Assembly: GCA_032717465.1 (NCBI GenBank)
Contig: CM064681.1
Coordinates: 18,437,565-18,501,564 of the forward strand
Reading direction: 5' to 3'
Source: Coenobita brevimanus
Taxonomy: Eukaryota > Arthropoda > Malacostraca > Decapoda > Coenobitidae
DNA: 64,000 nucleotides
The notes below the pieces were generated by a model, which was not told where the DNA came from, did not search any database, and saw only the letters and a program-made list of their open reading frames with translations. Below, piece after piece: positions 11,721 through 23,440 of the stretch. How positions within the stretch are numbered: the stretch's first letter is position 1; each line of letters begins with the position of its first letter. Position numbers and translations under genes: made by a program.

Positions 11721-12512
11721 TTTTATTCTTGTTACCACCAAATCATTTTATTCAGCTGAGAATTTACATGCTCATTATAAATGTTACAAAGTTACAGTCT
11801 CGATCAACTCCGATTTAGGAACTCTTACTTAACAAAGGCTATTTACGCATCTGAATAAATACATTGTCATTAATACTAATAACATTGTTTACTTTGTATT
11901 GTCCACCCTGCCTCATATCTTCTGCTCTCCACTATCCTCTTTTGTCCTCTCCTTTCCTGCTCTGCCCCTCTCGTCCCAGCCCTACCTTCCTGCAGTGACC
12001 TGGGATGGCTGATATGGCAAATATTTTTCCTCAAAACCAGCTGCCTATAAACTTAACAGTTGCACCGCAAGTTATATATTTTTCAGAAATCACTTCTTCC
12101 TCAAAATTTAAGGTACTGACTTTACTTCGAATATTTCCATTCTGACACGAAGCGCAGATCCGGTTAAACTGAAGGATTTGCTGGTTTAGGCAAGAGGCAA
12201 AATACAATATTATAACTATTACCATATTATCAGCCCATATCCACTTCCATTTTTAAAATTAAAGCACCGATATCTCCTGACGGTTCAGTCTAAACATCAC
12301 ACTCATACAACAGTTTCTCATATTCTTTCTTACAGAATACTTTCTACACTTACAATTCACCTATGTGGAACAGTAGCAAGACATCAGGACTAGAATATGG
12401 TGCATTTCTAGAAGATATGCTATGGTAAGGATGTAAAACTATTTTATTGTCCTAATGTGCCACTTGGTTGCGGAATATGAACTGCAAAATGAGGAAAATC
12501 ACTGCCAAGTTA
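11721..12512. other. No feature recognised
   Basis: Apart from the weak pyrimidine-rich patch near 11890-11990, no gene or repeat was recognised. Confidence 0.65.
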
Positions 12513-12847
12513 TGCCTCTGTCATACATTCACGGATGAAATGGCAGATGACGCCGGACGAGAAATTTTGGCCATCCGGGGTGATCCGGCGTATCAAGACG
12601 CTGTGACGTCATCGAAACCGGTTTGAGTACAGCAGGCCAATGGAAAATTAGGGTCTCTTCCCGGCAAACGGAGGTCGCTAACCGGTCCTTGCCGGAGATG
12701 TTCCCGTTGTATGAGTGGATGGCACCGGACTAAAGCCGAAACTTACAGAGGAAGACTGATTTACATGGTGCCTAGAAGGACCTAGACGATCTACAGGCGG
12801 TCTTTTCCAGTTGTCGCCGGACCGTAGTTAGTGCTGCTTCACGATGC

Positions 12848-12857
12848 ATATAAAAGA
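12848..12857 (+). promoter_or_regulatory. TATA box of the Harbinger transposase gene
   Basis: GCATATAAAAG lies about 70 bases before the transposase ATG at 12920, inside the transposon, and fits a core promoter. No initiator could be fixed with confidence. Confidence 0.55.
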
Positions 12858-12919
12858 ACGCCGTAGAGGCTGTTCCTTATTCTGCTACTTACTTTGGAGA
12901 GTGAACATCAACAGACAAG

Positions 12920-13237
12920 ATGTATATTTCTTCAGAGCATGCTGAATTACTACAACTGCTGTTGGCTACAGCTGAAATGGACCTTCTGGCAGCCAAAATG
13001 GTTGTGTTAACACAGAGCCAAGAAGAAGAACAGAAAAGAAAAAGAAGACAAAAGAGGAAACGCCTGTGGGTTAAACCTTGGCTTCTCAGAAGACCCCTGT
13101 ATGGCCAATATGAGAAGTTGATGAATGAACTTATAGCAGAAGATGTGACTGGCTTCAGTAATTTCTTAAGAATGGACCCTGCGATATTTGAGGAAATTCT
13201 CCGAGCTGTCCTGGATGAAATTACGACTCCCGGATGA
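12920..13237 (+). pseudogene. PIF/Harbinger (HARBI1-like) transposase, N-terminal fragment
   Basis: The 105-residue product has a helical acidic start, a lysine/arginine-rich patch (EEEQKRKRRQKRKR, about 35-50) and then the conserved N-terminal signature of HARBI1-like nucleases: WVKPWLLRRPLYGQYEKL, LIAEDVTGFSNFLRMDP and FEEILRAVLDEI. Complete family members are roughly 350-450 residues and carry a DDE nuclease after this block. Here the frame ends at TTPG because the gene is joined to the element's 3' terminal sequence, so no catalytic residue remains. Start choice is supported by the TATA box upstream. Confidence 0.85.
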
Positions 13238-13536
13238 CCCCGGTCTCTACACGGTGCACACGGACATTTTCGGTGGGTTCACAGAGGCTCCCGCCAACTC
13301 CTGGCAGTCCCCTGCATCAGCACGGGTCGTTTTCTTCCGAGAGATCCGGAAAGAGAAAATGAACACTGCTCTTTTTTTTTTTTTTTCGCCCGTCCGGCTT
13401 GACAATGCAGAATGGCCAAGGATGCAGCCGGACGTCAGGCCGGCTTCTATACGGTGCTCAGGGATCTCCATGGATGATGGCGGACCAGTCCTCCGGCTTC
13501 ATCCGGCGTTTCATCCGTGAATATGTGACCTAGGCT

Positions 13537-14648
<1,112 letters not shown>

Positions 14649-14992
14649 CTGGAAACGTGACGTACGATGTTACCGCAGTGGTTTGTGCTTCACACCTCAC
14701 TTGCTGTTTTCCAGAGACAGATAACTAACATAGTACTAGTGTGTAGTCTGTGGAACCACAGATCTCATGGTTCAACAAAGTTAGAAGGCTGTTCATTAGG
14801 ATAACCTGACCCTGGTTGTAATCTCTTATAATTTAACTGGCCTTGGTTCAGTATAATTTCCACACACCAGGTTTAGATCAAACTACAGCTTGTCTAGTAT
14901 AACACTGAAAACTGAAGAATTATTTCTTGTGATGACAGAAAAGGCACATCAATATCAGAGCATTTATTGTTTTCATTGTCTACGTCCGTGTA

Positions 14993-15398
14993 CAGCCGTC
15001 CACACTGCCGCGAGGTACATCACAGAACGTTGGCAAGCTGGCCAAGACGGTAACCTGGAACCTCAAGTTTTCGAACTTCATTCGATGCAGTCACTGGTGG
15101 GAGGGAGAGATGGGAATGGGAGGCATAATCCACATATCGTACGAGTTACGAGTGATGTAAGAGGTCATTCAATACAAATATTCAGTCTTAAGTGTTTATT
15201 ATCACAGATAATATTGCTATTCAGCATTTTTACACCATGCTAACGTCGATCATACACATCGCCTCGGTAACATAGCAACAGCGCGCACCTGTGCTTCAAT
15301 CGGGGGGAGGGTTTCGAAGCGTTTCACTTGCTTCTTTACTATGTCTCCCCAGCGTTGCCACCGCTCTGTGGTGTACCTCGCGGCAGTGTGGACGGCTG
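14993..15398. mobile_element. 406-bp TIR element (MITE), TA-flanked
   Basis: The two ends form an inverted repeat of about 44 bases: both read CAGCCGTCCACACTGCCGCG inward and continue GAGGTACAYCACAGA. TA dinucleotides sit outside each end (14991-14992 and 15399-15400). The interior has no transposase. TA flanks suggest a Tc1/mariner-type or another TA-targeting superfamily, but this is inference from two bases. The similar peptides readable on opposite strands at the two ends are a consequence of the inverted repeat. Confidence 0.72.
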
Positions 15399-15400
15399 TA

Positions 15401-15728
15401 CATTCCTTATCAATGCAAAACAATTTTGATGACAAAATAAGTCACATTCTCGGTTAAATAATAAAGTAACCATCTCCATCAGTAAGATGACGCTCTTGAA
15501 AGTTTGTTGGCTTAATCGACAATCGCGTGTATTTAGTTTAGTAAACTTTTTTTTTTTTTTTTTTTTTTTTTAAGGAAGTTCATTATCTCCGTCGCTACGA
15601 AGAACGGGGGGGGGGGGGAGGAAGAACTTTAGGCTGAACGAAAAAAAAAAATGATAAACTAAACCAACCCCCCCAAAAAAGTCTAGGGTTGAAGATATTA
15701 GAAGACAAAAGATAAAGCACTAAAATGC
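15401..15728. other. Homopolymer-rich gap
   Basis: No gene. It holds a run of T (15548-15571), a run of G (about 15608-15618) and A runs near 15640-15650. Confidence 0.85.
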
Positions 15729-16080
15729 TTTTTTTTTTTTTTTATGTGTCCGACTCTGGGCAAAGGCTTCAGGGCCTATATCTCGGGGGCAGTAGCCTAT
15801 CCCAAGGCCCAGTAGTCCTCCTACACCTCCACATGTCACCACTTCGGCGCTAACACCCACCGTCCATATTGAATACATGCTAGGGCTGTCTCATACAGGA
15901 CTGGTGTATTGGTATTAACGGGGGTATTTTTATGACATGTCGGCGGGTCATCTGGTAGATCAGGAAAGTCTGCTTTTAATGAAATTCAAATCCTTAAACT
16001 GTTCCCTGCCCCAGCCGGGATTCGAACCTGGGTCCATCAGGACTGCAGGCCGCCTCTCTACCGATTCAGCCACCGCCTGA
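15729..16080 (-). mobile_element. tRNA-derived SINE, full length, copy 1
   Basis: Read on the minus strand, the element begins with a tRNA-like head holding a pol III A box (GTGGCTGAATCGGTAGAG, 16056-16074) and B box (GGTTCGAATCC, 16018-16028). A body of about 250 bases and an A tail (T run 15729-15743 on the plus strand) follow. The plus-strand copy at 35.86-36.20 kb is colinear throughout, which fixes the ends. Truncated copies lie at 18.1 and 21.2 kb. No target-site duplication could be read here. Confidence 0.9.
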
Positions 16081-17726
16081 TTATGTGAAAAAGATATGTT
16101 ATTCCAATCAAATGCCATCTATATTATGCCTAAGTTATTCCCTGCAGCCCATTGATGTCTTTTGTATTATATCTTTGCTATTCAAGCGACTTTATTCAGT
16201 TTCGGAGAGTGTTGTTATTTTTGGAAAGTGTAGATATAGCTTCTGTTAATCCATCCACTATCTGGGCGGTTTTGTAGTTGAGTAAATCTATTCTGGTTGC
16301 AAGAATAAATTATAATAGACGATCTTGAGCAGTCAGGATAAGTTACTTAGGAAAAAGCTTAATAATGTTAGTAATTGGGTGGTTTTGTATTTTCATTCAA
16401 GTTTAGGATTATAATTTGCTGTGCCTATCTCCTTCAGCATGAGGGCCATCTTCCTGTTATTTATCTCCACTTTTTTGGAGACTTTCAATTACCTTATGGC
16501 AGCTGCCTGGTAACAAAGAAGTTAATGAAGGCTGTGATCTAACCTTTCTTATTAAGATTTATTACCGTAAGCTGCAAAGAATCGTCTAATTGTAGTTCAA
16601 ATAAAAAGTCATTAAGGGATTCAATGGGGTAAGTGTGAGTTTGACGGCGACATCAGTCTCTCCAGCATAAAGGCCACAACTCTAAGAGTGAGACCTAACA
16701 GGAGATGCAACAAAGGCCTTTGCATGTGATTTAAGGTTAGGCTCCTGAATATGGATGAGGAACGGTCTGACGCCTCTTGCTTCGAGTCTTGCTTCAGTTC
16801 CTCCCGTTGCTTCATTCTTCGTTCTTGGGAAGCAGCTTCCATGGTTTCCTTCTTCCACTGTTCGTACAAGCCAGCCCGATGATGACACAAGAGCGACTAT
16901 CACCAACATTACATGTTAATACTGTGTTTCTTAACAAAACAGTCAATTAATGGTTTGACAAAATGACAGCAAAAATTCGCCACATTTTCTCATTATTCCT
17001 TTTGACTAACGACATACGATTTTCTTGGCTTCATAGGAACTCACTGCATTGAAGAGCTGAACACCATCTACCTTAATCTCTGTCTACTCTGAGTTTGTAA
17101 GTGGTGAATGAAGTAATTCGTAGCAAGCTGGAATTAGATTATTGATCCTGTATTCTCAGCCCAAATGTAAACCAAAAGATCCTTTTCCTAATTTTGGATG
17201 TCTTAGGTTCCTCTTCAGATCTTTAAAAATGTTTAATGTTTGCCAACACACAGTGCAAAGGGAGATAATTCACAACCAAAGAAGTAAGTTATAGGGTGCT
17301 GCGTATTTTGTACTTTAATTCAGCGAAACGGGTCAACATATAATTGAATTGATATCTTAACTCCAAGGACATTTTTTTTTTTTTATCCTTGTTATCAATA
17401 GACGATCTTCTTCAACACGAGGGAGTTTTAAAACCGGAAGAGTGAGATACAGCCCCTTTCACTGAAGAGGTGTTTTCCAAGGTCAACAAAATCTTTTGAA
17501 ACCAACAAGAATAAATTTGAAAATACACCACCGAATTCCAGGAGGTTACTGTAAGAAATGAGTTGTTACAGATGCAAATGAACAGGAAAAAAAAAAAAAA
17601 AAAAAGGTACAACATATGAGAACGATGGAGAAAGGATTGACGTCCAATAAGTTTCTAACAATCAATTAATTTCTCTGAGTAAGCTACTGATTACTCTGAG
17701 ACTGGTTCTCCTAACGTAATGGGCAA
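16081..17726. other. No gene assigned
   Basis: No transposon or RNA gene recognised. One minus-strand frame (16621-16890) has a charged stretch EQWKKETMEAASQERRMKQ that could be part of a coiled-coil exon. It has no detectable homology by eye and no partner exons nearby. T and A runs occur near 17370 and 17588. Confidence 0.5.
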
Positions 17727-17938
17727 GTATTCTCATGAACTAAGAAAGCTCCCCAACAACATTAACTATGCTATTTGCTTTGGTTATTATACTTTCCTGT
17801 CCCCTTCTATGTTGCATAAAACTTTCCAATATCGGCATACCCTGGATAATTAATGTATAAAAGGATGTTACCCAGCCATACCCAAATTTAATCTACAAGA
17901 AAATGGGGTTAGGGAGCTTCTATTAATGGCGAGAATAC
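17727..17938. mobile_element. MITE, family GTATTCTC, intact copy
   Basis: A 212-bp element whose ends are inverted repeats: the left end reads GTATTCTCATGAACTAAGAA then AGCTCCCCAAC, and the right end, reverse-complemented, GTATTCTCGCCATTAATAGA then AGCTCCCTAAC. No coding capacity. The same body is recognisable around the piggyBac at 19.6-23.9 kb. Superfamily is not assignable from the ends. Confidence 0.7.
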
Positions 17939-18087
17939 GAACAATGGTGCATACAAAATACTCTTACCCATGGTCGAATTAATCTGCTATGATGTCTGAA
18001 GAGGTTTTAGTATCGTCTTGATGCCTAACTGAACTATAGTCCCAAGTTTCTCATTCAGTGCTGGTTTGTAGGGAGCATCGTGTGGTA

Positions 18088-18151
18088 CTGGCCAAGCAAA
18101 CTGTGAAGCCTATGCCCAGAGTCGGACACATTAAAAAAAAAAAAAAAAAAA
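18088..18151 (+). mobile_element. SINE 3' fragment with A tail
   Basis: GTGAAGCCTATGCCCAGAGT and the following CGGACACAT plus an A run match the 3' end of the SINE family. The copy is severely 5'-truncated. Confidence 0.85.
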
Positions 18152-19234
18152 CAGCAGCTTCGGCACACTCTGCTTTCCAGGATACAGTGGGTACGTTCCG
18201 TCTTGTCTCATGAAGTGTTGACTGAGGGCCACTTGCAAATTCAGACACTCGCCATGATGAGCACGCCTGGAGGTAACAAATGGTCAGTCCTTAAAAGGGA
18301 GTATTAGATACATATTACGTTTATTTTATAGTTACATATTTGCGTTGTATTTGTGCTACCGTCTACCATCACAAAATAATATTAGAAAGTCATTTGCAGG
18401 TTCATAAAATGCTCTTGATTGGCATGCCTGAAAACGTCGTTCATTATTACATGATGGATGCAACGGTATACCATAAGCCTTTCCCTACTAGGACGACTTT
18501 TTTGCAACAGTTTTGCTACCGTCAAAACCCGCGACATTGTGATCATTGGCATATGCAAGACATGAGGCCCTCCTGGATGCGTACACAATAAGGCAGTATG
18601 TGGAACCACTCGATACTGGAAACTGGGAGCAAGATACTATGTTAACACCTTTAGTACCACGATGCTCTGTTTTTCCAGATACAGTGATGTTGTGTCAACA
18701 TTCAAGAAATGTTTATTCAACGCCATTTGCAAACTTATGAACCTTTTCTATTAGATAGCCAATCATTATAGCGAATAGCAGCTCCATAATTAGTAAAAAT
18801 AAAAAAAATGAAACGCCAAGTATTCGGGTCCCTAGCTGTCAATGCAAATCGTTGCTTGTTATGCCTCCACCATGCTTTCCTGATGGACTCATCATATAAC
18901 TTCCATTGCCATGGTTCACTGTGAGTTGAAATGAGACGGAATGTAAACTAAGTCGACCCCATATGACTTTGACCTTTGACCCCTTGATGCCTTGACTCTG
19001 CTGTTCATCGTCCTTTCATACAGTTTGGTTGAAATCCGTCGCAGGGTTCAGAAGATGACCTTTGACCGCTTGATTATTCTGACCTAATCAGTTCATCGTC
19101 GGTTCATAGTGATTGAGTGACTGAAGTTGGGTCGAGTTCCGTCGTGGTGTTTGGGAGATATTGCGCCCACAAGGATGAACTATGTTCAATGACTACGGAG
19201 GAGGCCACGTACCATCTCATTCTTAACTATTTAT
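18152..19234. other. No gene; short TGACCTTTGACC-type duplication
   Basis: Two diverged units beginning TGACCTTTGACC (about 18968 and 19054) share a CATCGTCSKTTCATA block and a CCGTCG...TTYRGRAGA block, giving a two-copy tandem repeat to about 19165. Open frames at 18340-18740 match no family I recognise. Confidence 0.55.
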
Positions 19235-19391
19235 TTTTGGATACGGTTGTTTAACATACTTCTGCACGCCATTTAGGCAAAGTGCGACGATGTTAGAATG
19301 ATTTAGACATCAAACAAAAAGGTAGTAAGGTGTAATGAGAAAAATAACTTGGAAAGAGGTGATAGGGAGCTTCCTTGGCCAATGAGTATAC
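19235..19391. mobile_element. Partial copy of the GTATTCTC MITE family
   Basis: The right end AGGGAGCTTCCTTGGCCAAT then GAGTATAC matches the right terminal repeat of the copies at 17.7 and 23.9 kb, and the body GGTGTAATGA resembles sequence near 24.0 kb. The left end is not recognisable. Confidence 0.5.
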
Positions 19392-20040
19392 GTGACTAGA
19401 TCATTAGCCCACTTTTTCGAAACAGTTCTAGTATTATATTGCAGTTAATGACAGCTGGTTGTTACCCAAAAAAGTTTACATAGAAAAATGATTGGTATTT
19501 TTGTTCATACTGTCCCTTGGTGCAGGAAACTGATCACGCTCGCCATAAACGTCGAACAAATGCTCGTATTCTAAGTCCTATAGCAGGCTTTGTGGCTCCT
19601 GGGCTCGTGTTCTCCTTTGTTAACCCGCCCTGTCCTGACCACTTTTTCACCACTGGTACCCCCCAATCCTGACCATTTTTGGACCCAAATTTTTTGTGTG
19701 AAAACTTTCGCTTTTGGTCAGAAACAATGGTCAGTCACAAAGAAATCGTTCCCCGGGGTCCATAAGTGCCCTAAACAGGTATACCTTGGTCACACCTGAT
19801 ACCGTGTTCTCTGTAGGTGGTCTGAGCCTCTAATGTTTTCTATAGTATTATAAGTCTGGGAAACCAATGAAAGTAAGTAGATATGTATTTATTACAAACA
19901 TAAAAACATGTGATAAAAAAGTAAACTGGATTTTATACAAAAATAGAGCTGAAATAAGCATTGTACCATCGTGCAAAACGAGCAAAATCGGGCAGACTGG
20001 TCACGATGAATCGCTAACATTCCTGAATAATGATACATAT

Positions 20041-20940
20041 CATTTTTTCTACTTACATAATACATCTACAATAACATTATACCATTTTACATTTTATTGA
20101 ACTGGTTTTACGTATTCACAGGCCTTTCGATAACATTTTGCGTAATAGTAGCGCTTATTTACGTAGTGAGTGAACTCGCTGTGACTGTTGTTTCAACTCG
20201 TATTGTGTTTTTTCTACTTACATAATACTTTCCTAACAACATTATACACTTTTCAACTTTAGAGAATTGTTTTGAGATAGTTTCAGGCCTTACGTAAATA
20301 TTTAGCGTAATAATAGCGCATAATAACACAGACGGTGAAGTTGCTATGACTACTATTTCAACTTACAACCTATTTTTGTACTTATATAATAATTCTCCAA
20401 TAACATTGCACATATTTACACTTGATATAATTGATAACACATAATTTCAGACCTTACGATTCTACTGAGCGTCATATTATTGCGTACTTACACAGTAAGT
20501 GTTATCGCGATATCATTTGTTTCATCTTACACTAGTATTCAACTTATAAATTACCTTACTACTAACATTACAACCTTTTCCACTTTATATAATTCCTATC
20601 ACATACTTACTGACCAGAATGTTCTACTGAGCGTAATATTTTCGCAGATTTACACAGCGGGTGTACTCGTGACATCAATTATTACAACTTACACTATTTT
20701 TCAACTTATACGTTTTATTCATGCTAACATTACACCCGTTTCCACTTTATGTTCTTGCTATCACATGTTTACTGACCAGCGTGTTATACTGAGCATCATA
20801 TTTTCGCAGATTTACACAGTGGGTGTAGTTTTGATATCACTTCTTTCAACTTACACTATTTCTCAACTTATACATTACTTTCCTGAAAACATTACACCCG
20901 TTTCAACTTTATATATGACTTAGCACCTACTGACTGGCCT
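20041..20940. repeat. Tandem array of about six 161-167-bp units
   Basis: The landmark AACATTA/GCAC recurs at about 20070, 20237, 20403, 20567, 20729 and 20890, with neighbouring landmarks (TTTCAACTTAYA, GAGCGTMATAT, TTACACAG) in the same order each time. The last three units are the most alike. It lies in the 3' region of the piggyBac, so it belongs to or inserted into that element. The 147-residue open frame across it is a repeat artefact. Confidence 0.88.
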
Positions 20941-20980
20941 TACCATTATAATGAGCGTCATATCGCCATCCCACACAATT

Positions 20981-21236
20981 TCAGTAGTGTAGGAAATTAT
21001 GGTACTCTTTGAAACATGGCTGAAGGCACAACGCAACATTGCACTCGACACACTCGTACCTTGTGTCTTTTCTCTGAGTTGATGGTCTGACTGTCGAGTG
21101 CTTGCATACATGGCAGCGGCACTGCGGTTTACGACGGTTTGGGTCGGAAGGGATTGTGCTATGATAGTGGCATCCTGCGAGGCGTAGGGGAGTCTGGGCA
21201 GCCATGGGGGTGCGGGTGCGGTGTGTGGGTCTGTCC
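20981..21236 (-). pseudogene. piggyBac transposase C-terminal zinc-binding domain, detached
   Basis: The minus-strand frame downstream of the SINE carries CHVCKHSTVRPSTQRKDTRY followed by ECVECNVALCLQPCFKEYH, ending at a stop at 20981. Its C-x2-C, C-x2-C, C-x3-C-x3-YH pattern is the cysteine-rich domain found at the C-terminus of piggyBac-family transposases, where it helps bind the transposon ends. Here it is cut off from the catalytic domain by the SINE, so it would not be translated as part of the enzyme. Confidence 0.88.
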
Positions 21237-21345
21237 TTTTTTTTTTTTTTTTTTTTATGTGTCCGACTCTGGGCATAGGCTTCACAGCCTGCTATCAAGG
21301 CCCAGCAGTCCTACTACATACCATACACCTCTACATGTCACCACT
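21237..21345 (-). mobile_element. SINE fragment inserted in the piggyBac transposase gene
   Basis: A T run (21237-21256) followed by ATGTGTCCGACTCTGGGCAT and the rest of the SINE 3' body matches copies at 15.7 and 36.2 kb. It lies in the same sense as the transposase. Its 5' end falls in the SINE body, so it is truncated, and it supplies the TGA that ends the transposase frame. Confidence 0.88.
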
Positions 21346-23440
21346 TCTGGGCATGCTTGGCGATTATTTCACGTGCCAGCTCCCTCACAAACCCCTCAAA
21401 GGTCTCGGATACTCCGGTGGTCATGGCGTGCAGGTAGTGTGCGTTCAGGACCGTGATGTCGAGCAAGTGGAAAAAGAGTTTCTTGTACCACTTCATCGTG
21501 GTCCTGGCACAGTCAACACTGGAAATCATCGAGTCTAACTGATCCACTTGCCTCATGTTCAGATAATAGTCCAGTACAGACTCGGGTTTCCAGACGTTGC
21601 GCCTCCTCTCGCTACGGTGATCCACGGAGTCTGTGTGATGCATCAGGGGGCTGTGAACAGTTGATAGGAGGCAAACTTCCCTGTTGTTGTTCCACAGGGT
21701 GGCAAGGATGTTATTGGCCTGGAAGAAAACCACCTCGTTCTTGTCAAGTTTCCTCCCTATCTTGACCATATGGCGACGGTTTCTCTTGACTGTACCACAG
21801 ACTCCGGTGTCGTGTTGGTGGAGGAACCTAGAGAGAAGAGGGCTAGTGTACCAGTTGTCCAGGTACAACACATGACCACGATGAAGGTACTCCTCTATCA
21901 TTGTCTTCACCACGGCCCCAGAGAGTCCTATACTACGATCTTCTGTTATATCTGTCTGTGCGCCTGTGTACAAGACTATGTCTTGCACATAACCAGTCTT
22001 ACAGTCACACATAACAAAGATCTTGAACCCGAAACGGTGTCTCTTGCTGGGTATGTACTGCCGAAAGGAAATATTGCCTCTCCACAACACAAGACCCTCG
22101 TCTATGACGAGGTCTCTGTAAGGATAAAATGAGGAGCGGAACATTTCCCGTAAATGATCAAATACCAGCCTAATTCTCCTCATTTTATCTGTGTTATTTG
22201 CATTGGCTGGATCTTCTGCATCAAAAAAGTGGAGGCGGCTGAGAATATGCTGAAATCTGTTACGACTCATCACCTTTCCAAAGAAAGGTGTGAGGATCAT
22301 TGGGTCAGTTGTCCAGTAGGCAGGAATTTGGTTTTTCCTTACCACACCCATCAAGAGAACCAGGGCAAAAAATAAGAACATCTCTGAAATTGTAACGGGA
22401 TAGTCATATTGTTGGGAATGCCTGCTCGTGGTTCCCAAACGTTCACTTTCACGGCACTGTGTTCGTGAAAATATATTGGTCTGTTCCACTATGCGCCCCA
22501 CAAACGCCTCCCCAAAGAACAAGTGGAAAAAATCCACCCTAGACGAACCCGCATGCACACCTGGAGCCGTGCATCCAGACCGCCACTCCTCAGTGAAAGG
22601 GTGAATGATGGGAGTAAAATTACTCCCATCTTCCCAGTTCCACGAGACACCACCATCTCCAGCCACGTCCCCATCGTCCCCTTCGTCAGGGTGGGGAGGT
22701 GAGGGTGGTGGGGGAGGTTGGGGAGGTGGAGAGCGGCGCCTCTCATCACTCGCACTTCTCTTCCCTCTCCCTTTTCCTTTACCCTTTCCCTTCCCTTTCC
22801 TTCCTTTCCCCACATCCTGGGGCTGTGGGGAGGAAGTTTGGGAATATTGTGGGGCGAAAGACATGCTGGGGAGTGGCTCCACCTCCTCTCCCCTAGGCCT
22901 ACGTGCACCACGTGCTCGTGCTGCCTCCCTCACACCACTTTCCCCTTCACCCCGCACTCCCGCCACACCACTTTCCCTTTCACCCCGCGCTCCCGCCACA
23001 CCACTTTCCCTTTCACCCAGCACTCCCACCACACCACTTTCCACTTCCCCAGACAAAAGACTTGCACCATACCTGATATGTCTTCTCGCCCCACCTTCTG
23101 ATTCTTGGGGTGATATTTTTTCTTTACCCAACCACGAGGCGATATCACGTCCTAAGCCGCCGTCATCCTCATCGTCTTCATCCTCGTCCTCATCAGATTC
23201 GGGATGGAGAGATAGCCGTGCACGTGGTTGGGGAGCAGGCTGGCCTTCCCTTCCCTTACGGTATGTCACATACCGCTTTTTCCGGGGCGAAGGGACCTCT
23301 TCATCACTGCTTGTTATTTCTTCCTCTGGCTGGACGTAATCGCGATCCACCACATCATCGTCAAGTGGAGAATCACTATCTCCAGTGAAGGCTTCCAGGG
23401 CGGATGCAATTTCGTCATCTGAGAGACCTTTCCGCGCCAT
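21338..23440 (-). pseudogene. piggyBac transposase, catalytic part intact, C-terminus cut by SINE
   Basis: The 700-residue frame encodes a DDE_Tnp_1_7-type transposase that excises and inserts DNA at TTAA. Residues 1-260 are low-complexity: an acidic run (81-94), three tandem copies of a GERESGVAG-type unit (about 131-170), a GKGKGKG run and a proline run. The catalytic domain spans about 290-690 and keeps all three aspartates: LVIDEGLVLWRG (Asp447), LYLDNWYTS (Asp528) and NMRQVDQLD (Asp633). The frame ends at AQKW followed by a SINE-derived stop, so the C-terminal zinc-binding domain at 20981-21120 is lost. The start at 23440 is 254 bases from the right transposon end. Apart from the SINE no lesion is seen, so the copy died recently. 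Confidence 0.92.

Larger units (their letters stand above)
12513..13536 (+). mobile_element. PIF/Harbinger transposon, internally deleted
   Basis: Long imperfect terminal inverted repeats are visible. The left end carries ATTCACGGATGAAATGGCAG and the right end, reverse-complemented, ATTCACGGATGAAACGCCGG; similarity continues both outward to GCCT and inward across the CCGGA words. TTA trinucleotides flank both ends (12510-12512 and 13537-13539), fitting the three-base TWA target duplication of this superfamily. The interior keeps a promoter and the first part of a transposase, then jumps to CCGG-rich terminal sequence. The catalytic half of the gene is gone, so the copy is non-autonomous. Confidence 0.82.

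Noticed and set aside
13247..13520. Overlapping frames on both strands in the Harbinger 3' region
   Set aside because: Subterminal CCGG-rich DNA of the transposon; no nuclease motifs in any frame.
16621..16909. Possible host exon with charged coiled-coil-like peptide
   Set aside because: No recognisable family, no supported splice partners, short length. Kept only as a remark in the regional note.
18340..18740. Open frame with His/Met-rich peptide
   Set aside because: No similarity recognised, no start context, and two overlapping frames of similar length; chance is likely.
20480..20923. 147-residue repetitive membrane-like protein
   Set aside because: It is the translation of three units of the 161-167-bp tandem repeat. 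Hydrophobicity follows from AT-rich composition.
22605..23339. Plus-strand 244-residue Ser/Pro-rich frame
   Set aside because: Antisense of the low-complexity N-terminus of the piggyBac transposase.
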